NCBI GenBank assembly: GCA_017979445.1
Contig: CM030717.1
Location: 12,758,086-12,822,085 of the forward strand
DNA: 64,000 nt
DNA from: Akebia trifoliata
Taxonomy: Eukaryota > Streptophyta > Magnoliopsida > Ranunculales > Lardizabalaceae
Reading direction: 5' to 3'
The notes beneath the pieces are model-generated. The model saw nothing but the letters and a program-made list of their open reading frames with translations. It did no database searches and was not told the origin of the DNA. The translations under genes were made by a program, and so were the position numbers. Shown here one piece after another: positions 34,481 through 46,604 of this stretch (position 1 is the first letter of the stretch; each line of letters begins with the position of its first letter).

Positions 34481-36938
34481 GAAGACTCTTTTTTCTATCA
34501 TCTCTACTCTCTCACTTTCATGTTTTCTTTCTTTTATTTTTGTTTTATTGTTCTCACAATGACTATTGACTCAACTCTTCATTAGATCGGTTGAGGAAGC
34601 TTGAGCAAGATCTTGTTAACTTATTTTTATTGTTCCTATATCTATACTTTATTTTTTATTCTAAAAATCCTTTGGAAAAACTTATCGATTAGGATGTTGA
34701 TTGTTTTAACTATTTTGATGGTTTATACTTTGATCAATTCAAGATAAACCATACTTTACAAAGAATCTTTAATATTTTTCTTATAATTTTGACTTATCCA
34801 TTAATCACATATATTTGGAATTCCTTCGTAATATAACTGATTGATATTCCGATCTACACACATTAACTTTGTTTAGTGGATCGAGATAAATAGAGGACAT
34901 CTAAAAATTGTTAACAGAACTTGCGATGGTAGATCAAACCAGTCTACAGTTCTTTATAGTATTTTAAATACTTTATTTTAGTATTTTATTTTAGATAATC
35001 TATTCTTGAAAACTATTTTTAATCGATTACGTAAACTTGAGTTGGATTTGGAGTAAAAAGAATATCGGATTAATGTTGTCTTTGTTTGTCAAGGTAACTT
35101 TGTTATTTATTTTTAATAGATAATCTACACCGAACATTTATGACGTGGATAAATGTCGATTGATATGAGATGTTTAATTGATGTACGTACACATTTGGGT
35201 TGTAATTATAATTATATTTTTTTGGAATGATAAATACTCGATATGATATGGCAATTGACATGCAATTGGATATATGAATTTTAATTATATAAGTATTTCT
35301 CTACAAGATTTTTTTTTCATAAATCAAATTTTTAGGAGAAACTCTGTCAAAATTATTTAGAAGAAATTCACATCGTATTTAAGCTTTGAAGATCTTGATT
35401 TTGATTTTTTTTTTCATTCCACCTTCGAGATTTGAAAAAATCTAGATCCTAAATCGGGGGCGTGACACACATAATATGGTTATTTCGCGAGACGTTTGAG
35501 ATTTTTCATCCTAAGGTACTTTGGTGCATTCTTCTTCAATCAGGTTTTTTTACCAATTCGTTATGCTAATGCTAAAATATTAATTTTCAAACCTCATTAA
35601 TATCATAATCCACTCACCATTAATGAATTCTTCTCCAATAAATGACATAAAAATTAACACATAATTTTTCTTACATCAAGCAAAGATGCCCAAGAAACTT
35701 AAAAAAAGATATCATCATTATAACTAAAAGATCAAGAAAAAGTATAAGTCTGCACCTACCTTATATTTTGGTCTAAAAATGAAATATATTTTAGACCTTG
35801 ATTAGATGAATAACTGTCGTGTTTCGTCCGAGAACAAATAACTTTATTGGATAAAGTTTCAGGGACATCTTTGATGGTATTTTCTAACAAATAATGGTAT
35901 TTCTCTATATATTTTGGAGTGATGTGAGATGAGTACGAATTTTGGGAGATGTCTAAGGTTTTTGAAAACTTCAAAAGTTTTTTCTTCTCTAATCCCCCAC
36001 TAGTAGCCTAGGTTCCCAACAAACCAGTATTGCCTTGATCCTATAATTTGCACTCATTTAAATTAAAATACTTCATATTTTATAATGGCTATTGATTATT
36101 AATTTTTGAGCCACATGGAAATATCTAAAAGTTCAATGTAATCGCCCAATAAGATTAAAACTCGTCACATTTTGGATAAATAGAAATAGGATCTATGTAA
36201 TAGAAAACAACACGTGGCATAAAAAAATTTTACAAATTCAAAATTATCAAATTTATAGGATAAACATAAATTAACCACCCATTTTTCTTTTCCATAATTC
36301 CAAAATAATTTCAAATTCAAAAAATAATATTTTGGATCACATTTTGACTTTTGAAAATTTTAGACGAAAATACCACTTTTTAAAATTTCTCAATTTTTAA
36401 CTAATAAGGCCATCAATGTCATCATGTTATTTTTAAAACTTCATTACATGATATATCATGATAAAATATAAGATTAATAAAAAAATAAATTATATAAAAA
36501 AATAAAGAAGTCATAAAAAATATATGAAAGGCAAGATAGTCTAAAAATTTTCGATCTCCTAAAATTTTAAAAATCTGATATGTTTTGTAAATTATATTCT
36601 AACTATGTTTTATATATTTACCAAAGTGATATTTTAACATTTGGGTGCTCAATAATACAAATTACTCGAATAGAAATGGGATTACTTCCCTAATATGAAT
36701 AAATTCTTATTTTTCGACTAAGTTATGATTTTTCAAATTCAAGAGTTCATCAAACTCATCTAAAAAGAGAAATACTTTTCTAATAATGATATTTTTCAAA
36801 GTAACTAAATTATCCTTGGGTGAAATTACCTTTTTACCCTTAAAAAGAAAAAAATATTATAAGCACAGAAAATGATAAAGTAAAATTTATATCTAGAAGT
36901 TATCAACTATGTTTTACCAAAGATACCTTTATAAGTAT
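34481..36938. other. Unassigned DNA between CACTA and Tat element
   Basis: The first 100 bases are pyrimidine-rich and continue the LTR-like sequence at 26072-26534. A GGGGGCGTGACACA block near 35456-35470 could be an old LTR edge. The rest is AT-rich with no coding region; the minus-strand open frame at 35756-35974 shows no domain. Confidence 0.4.
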
Positions 36939-37706
36939 TGTAGATACGTGATTTCTTCATTACGATGACCACATCTACTACGGTTAGGAGTCGCCACCAT
37001 TCATATTGTAAGTGGGTGTAAATGGTCACCCGATGTGTATTTTTTGAAAAATTATCGTTTTGGCGTTTAGTGACTCTCGATGGATAAGGTACGGATCAAA
37101 TCTTGAGATTTGGGGTAAATAGCTCGGTTGAAAAAAAGGGAAGGTGTTAGGCACCCTTTTCTCCCCACCAAGTGACTGTAATCTCAACTCAACTCGGTCA
37201 TTTTAATCATAAATATAAGATAAAAGTGAAGTGCCACGTTTAGTGTATTTGTACCCTAAATAGGGATTTACTTTCGGCCCGATCATAGGATCATCCCATT
37301 GATGGAGATGATCCTTATAGATCCTTACTCTTGAGGTTCATTCATCCTAAGTCATCTAAAATAAAACAAACAGAGGAGGGGATAATAGAAGAGGGAGGAG
37401 GAGAGGGTAAAGAGAAAGAGAGGGGGGGTATTTTGTTGCACCCACCTTGACGCTTCAATATTTTCTTTTCTTTTATTTTTTTTCTTCTTCTTCTTTAAAT
37501 CTTCTTAAGTTCTTAGTGATTTAGAAAAATATAACTTTTCGTACGATCGAAGGAGTAGAGAAGAGATGATGAGAGAAATGAGTGGAGTATAGTAAATTTT
37601 TTGTGAGACTTGGGGAAGAGAATTGGTAGTATTTTTTTTGTAGTGAAAATTGTGAATGATGGTTGGTAGTGAGAGTTGGGGGAGAGAATTGGGAAGAGGA
37701 GGAGGG

Positions 37707-37714
37707 TATTTATA
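37707..37714 (-). promoter_or_regulatory. LTR TATA box
   Basis: TATAAATA on the minus strand, followed by CCCTCC, in the middle of the LTR where the promoter is expected. Confidence 0.55.
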
Positions 37715-38054
37715 GATGTTGAGGGGTTATTTTAGGGATATAATGGGGTAAAATGAAGAGGATGGGATTGAGTATTAGATGAAATAAAATAAATGAGAGT
37801 AGTTGAGAGGATGGGATTGTGTAAGAGAGTAATTAATTGGTGAAGTGAGTTGAGGGGATGAGATTTTAATTAAAAGGAGGGTTGTGTAAGAGAGTGGTTG
37901 ATGATATTTTGGAAGGGTGTGGGAGATGATGCCATGTGTCAAAATGGGTGAAGATGAAGGGTTGAGATAGGTTGATGTGAGAGGATGAGTGTTTGATTTG
38001 AGAATAAGGGTGTGGGTTTAAATTATTGATGTGCGTTTTGTAGGGAATGATGAG

Positions 38055-38205
38055 GGTAGATTTGGGGGAGGTATAGGTTAGGGGTGTGGGTAGATTAGAT
38101 TTTTTTAGAGAAAAAGTGATGGGTTGATGTGGGTAAATTAGGGGAGGTATAGGTTAGGGGTGTGGGTAGATGATGTTTAGAGAAAAGATGATGGGATAGG
38201 TTGGG
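38055..38205. repeat. Two-copy G-rich repeat in the LTR
   Basis: Two copies of a block with GGGGGAGGTATAGGTTAGGG and GTGTGGGTAGAT, about 78 bases apart. Confidence 0.8.
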
Positions 38206-39010
38206 GTTGAGGGACGTGAGTTGGGGTGGTGACATGTGTCCCACCTTGACTATCAAGATGGTGATTGGTTGATGTGGGTAGTGGCTTGTGGGTTAGGATT
38301 ATGGGTTGGATGTGAATTGGATATGGATAAAGGTTTGTGGGCTTTTTAGTGTATTGGACTTGGGTTATGGAATGGTTTTGTAGTTGTCTTGGAAATGGTT
38401 ATAAGGGTTTAGGTTGGTTTTAGATTTTAGGTGATGTGGGATCAAGTTTAGGTTAGGGGGGAAAGGTGAGAGATTGATTTTGGAGGATTGAAGGTTTATG
38501 GGCCTTAGATGGGCTTAGGGTCTTTTCGGATTTGGAAGTGGAGAGGTGGAGGGTATAGGAGGTGGTAGGCATCCCAAGTCTCGTTTTTTAATTTTATTTA
38601 TTTATTTATTATTTATTATTATTATTTTTTTTTAAATCATTGGTTTGATTAAAATGCCACGTGTTGGAAAATTGGACTTTTTAGGCCCGTTGGAGAATTT
38701 CGTTGAAAATCGGGTATTTCGTGGTATAAGAGCGGAGCGGTGAAGGTTGTGAAGGTGTAGGGTATGTTAAATCCCTTTGATGGACCCACCAAACTATTAA
38801 AAGGTCTCATGGGCCTCGATTCAATTAAAATGCCATATTTTGATTGATTTAGGCATTTGAGGCCCGTTGACAATTTTTATTAAAAAATATGTAATTTGGG
38901 ACCCTTTTGTAACGGCCACATCATCTATCACCTAGAGTTAGGTGTAAGCTCGCCCCGGAGTTACCCGGGAGCACTCATGTAACAGTATGTAAGGCTCGTT
39001 ATGAAGCCAT

Positions 39011-39088
39011 GTCAGCCCCCGTACCAGGGCATATCTGTTAGCTTAGGGTACGTGTCAGCCCCGTGCCAGGGCACACTTGTTAGCTTAG
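39011..39088. repeat. Two-copy tandem repeat in the LTR
   Basis: GTCAGCCCC...CCAGGGCA...TTAGCTTAG occurs twice, starting at 39011 and 39054. Confidence 0.8.
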
Positions 39089-39522
39089 TGGCATTTTCAT
39101 AATAAGGGAGTATGACCGGCCTCTACTTTTGATGTTTCCTTCTGGAAACCTAGTAAAGACTTAGCATACACTTTGTAGGAAGGGTGTCAGTGCTATCCCA
39201 ATCCCCGGCCTACACCCACGTTGTTGAAGCCCTTGAAGCCCAGCTCCGTGGAAGTCCCGCGTGTCATAGGATCATCAATTGCTTGTAACGCATCTATTTG
39301 CTTTTATAACGCGTTACACCAGGTAATAAATATTATATCAACAAAGTTGCCTCCGAGCTTTATCTCGTGCTGCCTCGTTTACTTGTCTACGTGTGTGTGG
39401 TGTACGATCATTTTACAGGCTTGCAAGTGGATTTGACCCCCTTGCACCGCACGACCCCGCTTCGAAAGAATAGGACCGTGACACCTTTCAAGTATGGGCC
39501 CGTTCAAATTGGGGTGTCTACA

Positions 39523-39535
39523 GCTGCCCTTCTTT
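39523..39535 (-). other. Polypurine tract of the outer Tat element
   Basis: AAAGAAGGGCAGC on the minus strand, directly before the LTR start TGTAGACACC. Confidence 0.8.
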
Positions 39536-39899
39536 GTAGGAATTACGTGCAAAGAACTGTAAAGAATAAACTAAATCCCTATTTGTACAGGCCAGAAAAA
39601 CTTTGTAAAAATACGACTTTGGATTACGAATTGAATTGATGAATTTTGTGAAAAATGGCGCCTCAAGTACAGGGTCTAACAGAGTTTTGCCTTATTAATT
39701 CATTGATCTCGATGGCGCGGAGCTCGTGTGAGATCTTGGATTTGATGAAAATTTGATGAGTTTTGAAATCCGATTATTTCTTCGATCGTGTTTTGACAAA
39801 TCGGAGTTGAGTGTAACTCGAAAGGTTTTTGAAATTCTTTTGATTTTTTGATTTTTTTTAATTTCCTCTTCATTGCCTTCTTTTATTGATCTTGCTCTA

Positions 39900-41068
39900 T
39901 TTTCTATCATAAGTTAACCCTCTCAAATCATGCATTGTCCCTTGTAATGAAACATTTGATCCTTTCAACGGTGTAAGCACTGAGATTATTAGCAGTTGCC
40001 ACAAATCCAAGAGAGAGTTTTGCAGTTGGAACCTAATAGACCAAGATCTAGAATGCGACAGTAAGTAGAGATCCACCAGACCCAACCTCTGTAATTCCAC
40101 TTCTATGAATAGTTGGCCAATCTGAAAGTATAGCGAAACCTGAAGGGAGAAGGGCTACATAGTCTGGGTCACCTCCATTTAGAACACATTTATTGCAACA
40201 ATATAAACATGAGCATAAGCTGTGAACTAGCCTATTACACCGGTGCTACTCTCCTGCAATATCAACGTACTCGCCCTTCTTGATTCATTATCACACCAAT
40301 ATCTCTAACTGGCATGTTACTAGCCATAACACTTGCAATGCATTCGCACTGCCATTTTAAAATAGCAACCCATTGCTTTGCTCTAAATCCAAAGTCAGAG
40401 TTAACCAGTATTCTATATATACTGTGAACAACTTTGTCATCCACTCCTACACGTTCAACCCGTATAACCTTGGAATAACCATTTGGCATTTCTTAGATTA
40501 AACAGCCTGATGGCCTTCTTCGACATCTCGATATCGAGCTAGGACACAAATGATCTAAGGAGACATCGACCACCATCCAAATGCCCTCGGCATGTTGTTT
40601 ACAATATCTTACAAAGAAACTTTCTCAAGTTAGAACCAGAGGTAAAGGGACTTGAAATTCTGTTGTCATCACTTGGAAGGCTCCATTATAGTTTTCTGCT
40701 ACGTCGATTGATAGGACTTATAAATTCATGGCTCTTGAAACAATGCTAGAAAACACGATAGACCACTGATTCACATCCATAAGGATCTCAACAAGGTTAA
40801 TGCGATTCATGATAACAATGGCCGTTTCTCGAGAAGCTTCTGACTTTAATCCAAATGGTTTTGGCCAAATTTCCCTCGGGAATGTTTGCATGTACTCAAC
40901 TTCATTTAGAATCTCATAAGCATGATCAAAGTTATACACCCACAATAGTTCCCCTAGTTGGGCCATTCTTATAAACTCTTCCATTGCTGCAACTACAAGT
41001 TCGATGATCAATGGTTTATCTGCCTCAGTAGGCCCGGAGAGTGATCTCAAGAGGGACTTGCTTGGGGT
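39900..41068 (-). pseudogene. HDG: HD-ZIP IV transcription factor fragment (START region to C-terminus), captured
   Basis: The minus strand encodes the START-domain half of a class IV homeodomain-leucine zipper protein of the ATML1/PDF2/HDG kind, factors that control epidermal cell identity. 41068-40718 reads LLRSLSGPTEADKP, IIELVVAAMEEFIRMAQLGE, PKPFGLKSEASRETAIV, INLVEILMDVNQWS. It goes on with [31 protein letters not shown], then [19 protein letters not shown] and [20 protein letters not shown]. After an internal loss of about 120 residues near 40270 it resumes with LILQESSTG, then [17 protein letters not shown] and, near 40050-39920, LLTVAF and [17 protein letters not shown]. Stops and frameshifts interrupt it. 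The homeodomain and zipper are absent. No introns are visible over the readable part, which suggests capture from mRNA; this is inference. It lies between integrase and the 3' LTR, so it is part of the retrotransposon. Confidence 0.9.
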
Positions 41069-42629
41069 CCCTACTTCGATGCCTTATCGTTTTGTCTAGT
41101 GAGTTGTGATGCTTCGGACGCTGAAAAAGTGATGATGAGTCAAGCTGCCCGGATCCGTGCTTTAGAGGAACGCCTTGACTCTTTTTTCATGATGTTTAAT
41201 TAACTGCGTTGTATTAACTCTTTTTGTATTTTCTTTTCATTATTTAAATGTATGCAAAATATTGAAAGATTAATGCAAAGAAAATAGATTTTGTACTTAC
41301 TTGGCCTCAAGTGTATCTAATGCTTTGAAAACTTAAAGTTTGAATAAATCCTAAAATCTTCATCATCGACCAAAATAGTAGTTTTTCTTTTTAAAATTTT
41401 ATGAAATATCTTTATCAAATTAGTACGATAAATTCAGAGTTTGTAAAATCTTTGGTTGCGACAATCTTGGTGTTTTTGTCAACCACAGAGGATATAAACG
41501 TCAATTGCTCTTTTGATTCCTTTAGAGTCATTCCCAATGCCCTGGTATTGGAAGACTATTATCTGTTTGAGTCTCGGGATTTTGAAAAGATTTTGACGTT
41601 CGCAGTTTATATTCTTGCGGGCCAGGAGTTATTTTTTTTTGTTAACCTTTATTGCCCCTGATACCAATTACGATTTTCATCAGACCCAATTTTCACATTG
41701 TTACGCATCGACGTCCTTTTTGGGATTTTCATCGTACCGGTGGTTTTGATCTTGCCATAGTATGATTATTTTACTCATAGCGCCTTTCAGGTTTTCACTA
41801 TACCCTTTCAGATTATGTTTGTCTTTTTTTTATTCTTCATTACAATTCTGCTCGGAGTCTCTGTGTCTTTGTGGCATGGTAACTCAAGTTGAGCTGCGAG
41901 ATTGACGACTCTACTCTTGTAGTGACACTCTTTCTTGAGTAATAGATCTAGATTCCCCTCTCAAGTTTACAGAAGACTATTCGTGGTTCGACAACTCAAG
42001 TTGAGCTGCGAGATCGGCTACTCTACACTTCGAGTGCTCTTTTTTTTCGAATATCCGATCTGGATTTCTCTCTCGAGTCTTCCAACGACTAACAAGGCTT
42101 TGAGGTTCGGACCAAGTCGCAAGATCATTGGTGCTACCACTGTCATTATGTTACCCTAAAATATTTCCTGATAAAAAATGACTTTAAATAGGACAAAACG
42201 TTGGCTTAGGCTTATGGTGGTAAAATATTACAAAAAGTTTAAGGTCTAGAGTTGTCTAGAGTGGGTTAGTCTTGGGATCTGTCTATTTTTACTTTGAAAA
42301 GGAGATCTATGTCTCCTCCCAGCGTCTCTAGAACTTGTTTAGGCTGGAGATTTGGGTCGAACTTAGATCAAGTGTCCAAGTTTTTAACTTTTTTGATTTT
42401 TTTATATTTTTAGCCGTTCATAGTTTATCCTCATGCGGGTCAGGAATACTTTGATCTTTTGATCCTTTTGATTTTCTTTTCTTTTGTCTCTTTTTTTTTC
42501 GTTTTGTAGTTGTTGACTTGCCCCAGTCTTAGGTTAAGAAATAAACGTGATGGCTCAAAAGGGTTGACTAGGGTGTGATAGTTTGTTTGCGATAACAAAG
42601 ATGGCCTTTCGTCATCTCAGGGTCATATT
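41069..42629 (-). other. 3' UTR of the outer Tat element
   Basis: This lies between integrase and the captured HD-ZIP fragment. It holds a two-copy repeat (41881-42105) and no recognisable ORF. Open frames on the + strand at 41401-41661 and 41935-42159 are antisense and show no domain. Confidence 0.6.
41881..42105. repeat. Two-copy 112-bp repeat with palindromic core
   Basis: AACTCAAGTTGAGCTGCGAGAT starts at 41881 and again at 41993, each followed by ACTCTAC, TTTCTTGAGT/TTTTTCGA, ATC(T/C)GAT or ATCTAGAT and TCTCAAG/TCTCGAG blocks. AACTCAAGTTGAG is near-palindromic. The copies differ at many positions, so the duplication is old. Confidence 0.75.
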
Positions 42630-43774
42630 TTAAGCGTAATATTTTTTAATAGTGTCAGCATTGATCGGTTGTGGGAAGACTTGTCCGTTCATTTCTGTGA
42701 GAATCAAAGCTCCTCCCGTCATTACTTTCTGCACGATGAATGGTTCCTCATAGTTTGGTCTAAACTTTCCTCTAGCGTCTTCTTGGATTGGTAGAATCTT
42801 CTTTAAGACTAGGTCTCCTTGCGAGAAATCCTTAGGCTTAACTTTCTTGTTATAAGCGCGAGCTATTCGTCGTTGATAGATCTGTCCATGGCAAATGACT
42901 ACAAGGCATTTCTCTTCAATCAGATTCAGCTGATCAAACTGAGCTTGAATCCATTTAGTTTTATCTAACTCTGCTTCTTTTAAGATTCGGAGGGAAGGAA
43001 TCTCAACCTCTACAGGCAAGACTGCTTACATTCCGTAGACCAATGAATACAGAGTTGTCCAGTCGAAGTTCTGAACGAGGTTCGATAGGCGTGTAGTGCA
43101 AAGGGCAACATGTCGTGCCAATCTTTGTATGTAACTACCATCTTCTCGATTATTTTCTTGATGTTCTTGTTGGCTGCCTCGACTGCTCCATTCATCTTAG
43201 GTCTGTAGGGTACAGAGTTGTGATGAGTGATCTAGAAGTCTTCGTACATTTTGATCATATCTTTGTTCTTAAAGTTCTTAGCATTCTCAATTACCAATCC
43301 GCTTGGAAGTCCATACCAGCAAATGATATTGTTCTTAACAAACTTCATGACGTTGCTCTTAGTGACATTGGCGTATGAAGCCGCTTCTACCCACTTGGTG
43401 AAGTAATCGATAGCAACAAGGATGAAATTATGCCCGTTTGCAGCTTTTGGTGAGATCTACCCAATGACGTCTATGCCCCAGAGTGAGAAGGGCCAAAGAG
43501 TGGTCATATTATGTAGTTCTAAAGGTGGGGCATTGATCTTGTTGGCGTAGATCTGATATAGATGGCATTTGCAGACATGTTGATAGCAGTCACTCTCCAT
43601 TGTCGACCAATAGTATCCTATCCTCATGATCTTCTTAGCCAGTATATGACCATTCATATGGGACCCACAAACTCCGTCATGTACAGTCTCAATTAGTCGT
43701 TTTGCTTCTGTTTTTGCCACACACCCGAGTAAGATCTCATAGTGCGACTTCTTGTACAAAATACCGTTGCTCAA
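42630..43774 (-). pseudogene. Outer Tat integrase
   Basis: The zinc-binding part at 43774-43457 has H and H in ETVHDGVCGSHMNG and the cysteines in CKCHLYQIYA, followed by the start of the core, WGIDVIG. The middle (43456-43196) is frameshifted; the second catalytic block reads VIENAKNF where SDNGANF or similar is usual, so the aspartate is changed. The third block is MNGAVEAANKNIKKI at 43195. The C-terminal part, 43019-42630, has IYQRRIARAYNKKVKP, GDLVLKK, GKFRPNYEEPFIVQ and ends with IKKYYA, the Tat ending. Integrase would insert the DNA copy. It is inactive as it stands. Confidence 0.88.
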
Positions 43775-43795
43775 GAAAAATTGTCCTGCTAGCTT

Positions 43796-44330
43796 CTAAA
43801 TGGTCTTTCTATCATTTGGCGTTGCATCTGAGGAGAGGGTTCGATCTTCGAGATATGCCTTGATGTCTGAGTACCATGACTTTTCCTCGGATTCTTCTAC
43901 TTCGATAGGTAGACAATAGGCTGGCTCATCTTGAATTCCAATCTTAATAGGCTCGATGATTAGGTCTTCCGAGATGTTGATCATAGAGGCAAGTGTAGCT
44001 AGTGCATCTGTAAACTGATTCTTAACTCTCGGCATGTACGTGAATGAAATCCTATCAAAGCGCGAGCTTAGTTCTTCCAGATACTTGTGGTAGGAGACCA
44101 GTCTCTGCTCTCGGGTCTTCTATTCTCTAGTCGTCTGATAGACTACTAAGCTTGAATCTCCAAAAACATCGATATCATCTACCTTGAGATCCAGTGCAAT
44201 TGGTACGTGGGATCTATCTGGCTTGATCAAAACTGCTCATATTCCATTTCCTTTCTGATTGGCTGCTCCGTCGAAGTATATTTTCCAGCCTAGCTCTTCA
44301 TCATCGTCTTCAACCTCAGTGATCAATATG
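43796..44330 (-). pseudogene. Second (archaeal-type) RNase H of the outer Tat element, internally deleted
   Basis: After the first RNase H, the minus strand reads WKIYFDGAANQKGNGI (about 44285-44237) with the first catalytic aspartate, then SHVPIALDL, then directly VDDIDVFGDSSLVV with the later aspartate, then SYHKYLEELS and MPRVKNQFTDALATLAS. The stretch that normally joins them, with the catalytic glutamate (NNMAEYEA-like), is missing, a deletion of roughly 25 residues near 44190. Two or more stops are present. A second RNase H between the first one and integrase is a hallmark of the Tat branch. Confidence 0.82.
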
Positions 44331-44609
44331 GCTTCATTAGGAAAGTTCGTTTTCAATGGCTCGTAGTTAGGAAACAGGTGCTCGGCGAGGTGGTCTGCGA
44401 TTGCTTGCTTTTTCATGGCTTTTTGAATGACATAGGTGATGTCAAACTTAGATAATAATAATTGCCACTTTGTTAAACGACCTGTTAATGCCGGTTTCTC
44501 GAAAAGGTACTTGAAGGAGTCCATTCCGGCAATAAGCATAGTCGAGTAACTAAGCAAATAATGACGTAGTCGTTGAGATGCCCAGACTAACGCACAACAA
44601 ATTTTCTCA
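44331..44609 (-). pseudogene. Outer Tat RNase H, C-terminal part after the inner insertion
   Basis: The minus strand continues the RNase H interrupted at 56491: EKICCALVWASQRLRHYLL, then LFEKPALTGRLTKWQLLLSKFDI and ADHLAEH. The junction codons match across the inner element when one copy of its target duplication is removed, so the inner element landed in the middle of this domain. Confidence 0.88.
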
Positions 44610-44614
44610 TGCGC
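44610..44614. repeat. Target-site duplication of the inner element (left, TGCGC)
   Basis: TGCGC before the 5' LTR; TGCAC follows the 3' LTR at 56486-56490. One of five bases differs, a G-to-A type change. Confidence 0.85.
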
Positions 44615-46359
44615 TGTAGACACCCCATTTTTGCACTCGCCTGATTAATCAACTCGTCAACCCGATCGCAATGATTCCCAATGATGGATGTTATTTCCAT
44701 TGCTTTACTTTGTTACCAGATATGTTTCAGAAATCCGAATGAGGTATCTCGACCTGACAGAACTTAGAAACCACGCTACACTAGGAAAATACGATCTCAG
44801 AAACATAGAAATCATCATCTTTTAGACAAAAAGAAGTTTTACGATAAAAATCACTAAAAAATTGATCAAATTAGTAAAATACTCCTAACATCAAAACAAC
44901 CCTAGAGCCTACATTACGATTAGGAAAACCCATTCAAACACATAAAATAACAAATCGAAACCAAATAAATCATTTCGCCAATTTTAACAGAATTTAACAA
45001 AATTACGAAAATACCCCTCATAAAGTTCACGATCATTTCACACAAAAAACTTCATGAATGACACAAACCAATATTTTCATTGAATTCCTTACGAAAAATC
45101 GATTTTAAAACATCCTAAAACATTAAAAACCGACTTACAACATGAAAAGTCTTCTCCGAGGGCAAAACGGTAATTTCACAATTTTCATAATTAAAAATTT
45201 TGAAATTGATAAATAAAACATTAAATAATTAAATTGAAACATTAATGAAATTAATTTAAAATTTTGAACTAAAGAAATCGATCAATCGGACTCTCAGGCA
45301 AAATTGTTGAGGGTTCGTGAGATATTTCTTTAAGGATCCCTCCATTTGGAGGTCCAAAGAATTAAAGATATAATAAAGGGGGGTTCTCCAAAAATTTAAA
45401 ACCAATCAAGAAAGACTGAAGTCAAGGTATTAAAGTCAATCAAGCAAGACCAAAGTCAAAATTAAAGTCAATTAAGCAAGACTGAAGTCAAGATATTAAA
45501 AGTCAATCAATTAAGACTAAACTCAAAATATTAAAAGTCAATCAAATAAGATCAAAAGTCAAAATCATAATAGAGTTCTAATTAAATAATAACTCAATCT
45601 AATAGAGTTCTAAGTAAAACACAACTCCACCTAAAACAATTCTAATTAAAACACAACTCTACTTAAAACAAGTCTAACTAAAACACAACTCTAATTAAAA
45701 GAACTCTAATTAAACACTAACTCTATCAAAATCAACCCCTAAAAAAATCTATAAATAGAGGTGTTCACACACTATTTTCGTATCAAGTCATAAACCCTAA
45801 GAGAAGTAGGTCTAAAAACCCCCCTAGCCTCCCATAAACCCTAGTTTTGGATCCCAACTCCTTACCTAACATCCCTCCTTCGATTTTAGCCTAAAAAATA
45901 CCTAAAAGCCCTCCAAAAACACCCCAAAATCCATAACAAACTCGAAGTGTCCAGATCAAAAAAAGAGATACCTTACCTCGGAGATCGAAAATCAAATCCG
46001 GAGACAGAACGAAGCAAGAAGTACGGTACAAGGAGCAATTTTTGTCGGATCTGAGGGAACAAAGTCGTTGTTTTCGGAAAGGTATAACTTCTTATTTTTT
46101 ATTATTATCTAGATTTTTTTTTAGCAATGTAGCCTATTTGGAAAGTTAGTAGAGATCGACTTTGGCTGAGCGGGGTTGGTGCCTAACACCTTCCAACACC
46201 GTAACATGATCCCCGAATTCAATTTTTTCTGTTCTAGATTAGTTCTTTATCGATTTAGAGTCATTGACAGGTTCCTAGACCGTAATAACTAGGTGGCGAC
46301 TCCCAAACCTCAAGGGTCAAAAGTGGATCCGCGCTCCCCGCGGATCGAGGACGCTTTTA
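44615..46359 (+). repeat. 5' LTR of the inner element
   Basis: It starts TGTAGACACCCC and ends GGACGCTTTTA (TA in place of CA). It contains AAGTCAA-type repeats near 45390-45560, the TATA box at 45750-45757 and the GTGCCTAACACCTTCC block near 46175. Confidence 0.92.
45750..45757 (+). promoter_or_regulatory. LTR TATA box
   Basis: TATAAATA followed by GAGGTG, at the same place as in the solo LTR (3637); the 3' LTR has TATAAGTA at 55844-55851. Confidence 0.6.
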
Positions 46360-46360
46360 G

Positions 46361-46379
46361 TGGCGACTCCACTGGGGAC
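46361..46379 (+). other. Inner element primer-binding site
   Basis: TGGCGACTCCACTGGGGAC begins one base after the LTR. It fits the 3' end of a plant tRNA-Arg, the primer reported for Ogre-type elements. Confidence 0.8.
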
Positions 46380-46604
46380 CATTGAGGATTAGACTTGAAA
46401 AACCCCAAGTATGAGAACATTGCCAAGATGACCTAGTTTTTTTTTTTTATTTAGCTCGATTTATTTTATTTATTTATTTATTTTTATGGATTAATTTGGA
46501 TGATTTTGGGTATTGTATTTTTGTCTAATTAAGGGTCACTTTTTGATGACCCCTAAATAATGAGAGATTGAAATTGACATATGAAAATGATGGAATGATG
46601 AAGG

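Larger units (their letters stand above)
36939..39522 (-). repeat. 3' LTR of the outer Tat element
   Basis: The + strand reads TGTAGATACG at one end and GGGGTGTCTACA at the other, so on the minus strand it starts TGTAGACACCCC like the LTRs of the inner element, and ends with the inverted TCTACA. It shares the GTGCCTAACACCTTCC block (reversed near 37143-37158) and the GGTGGCGACTCC block near 36990-37000. It is 2.58 kb. From 37380 to 38570 the + strand is strongly purine-rich. Small repeats inside are 38055-38205 (about 78-bp period) and 39011-39088 (about 43-bp period). Short open frames (38649-38873, 39221-39639) fall in the LTR. Confidence 0.82.
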
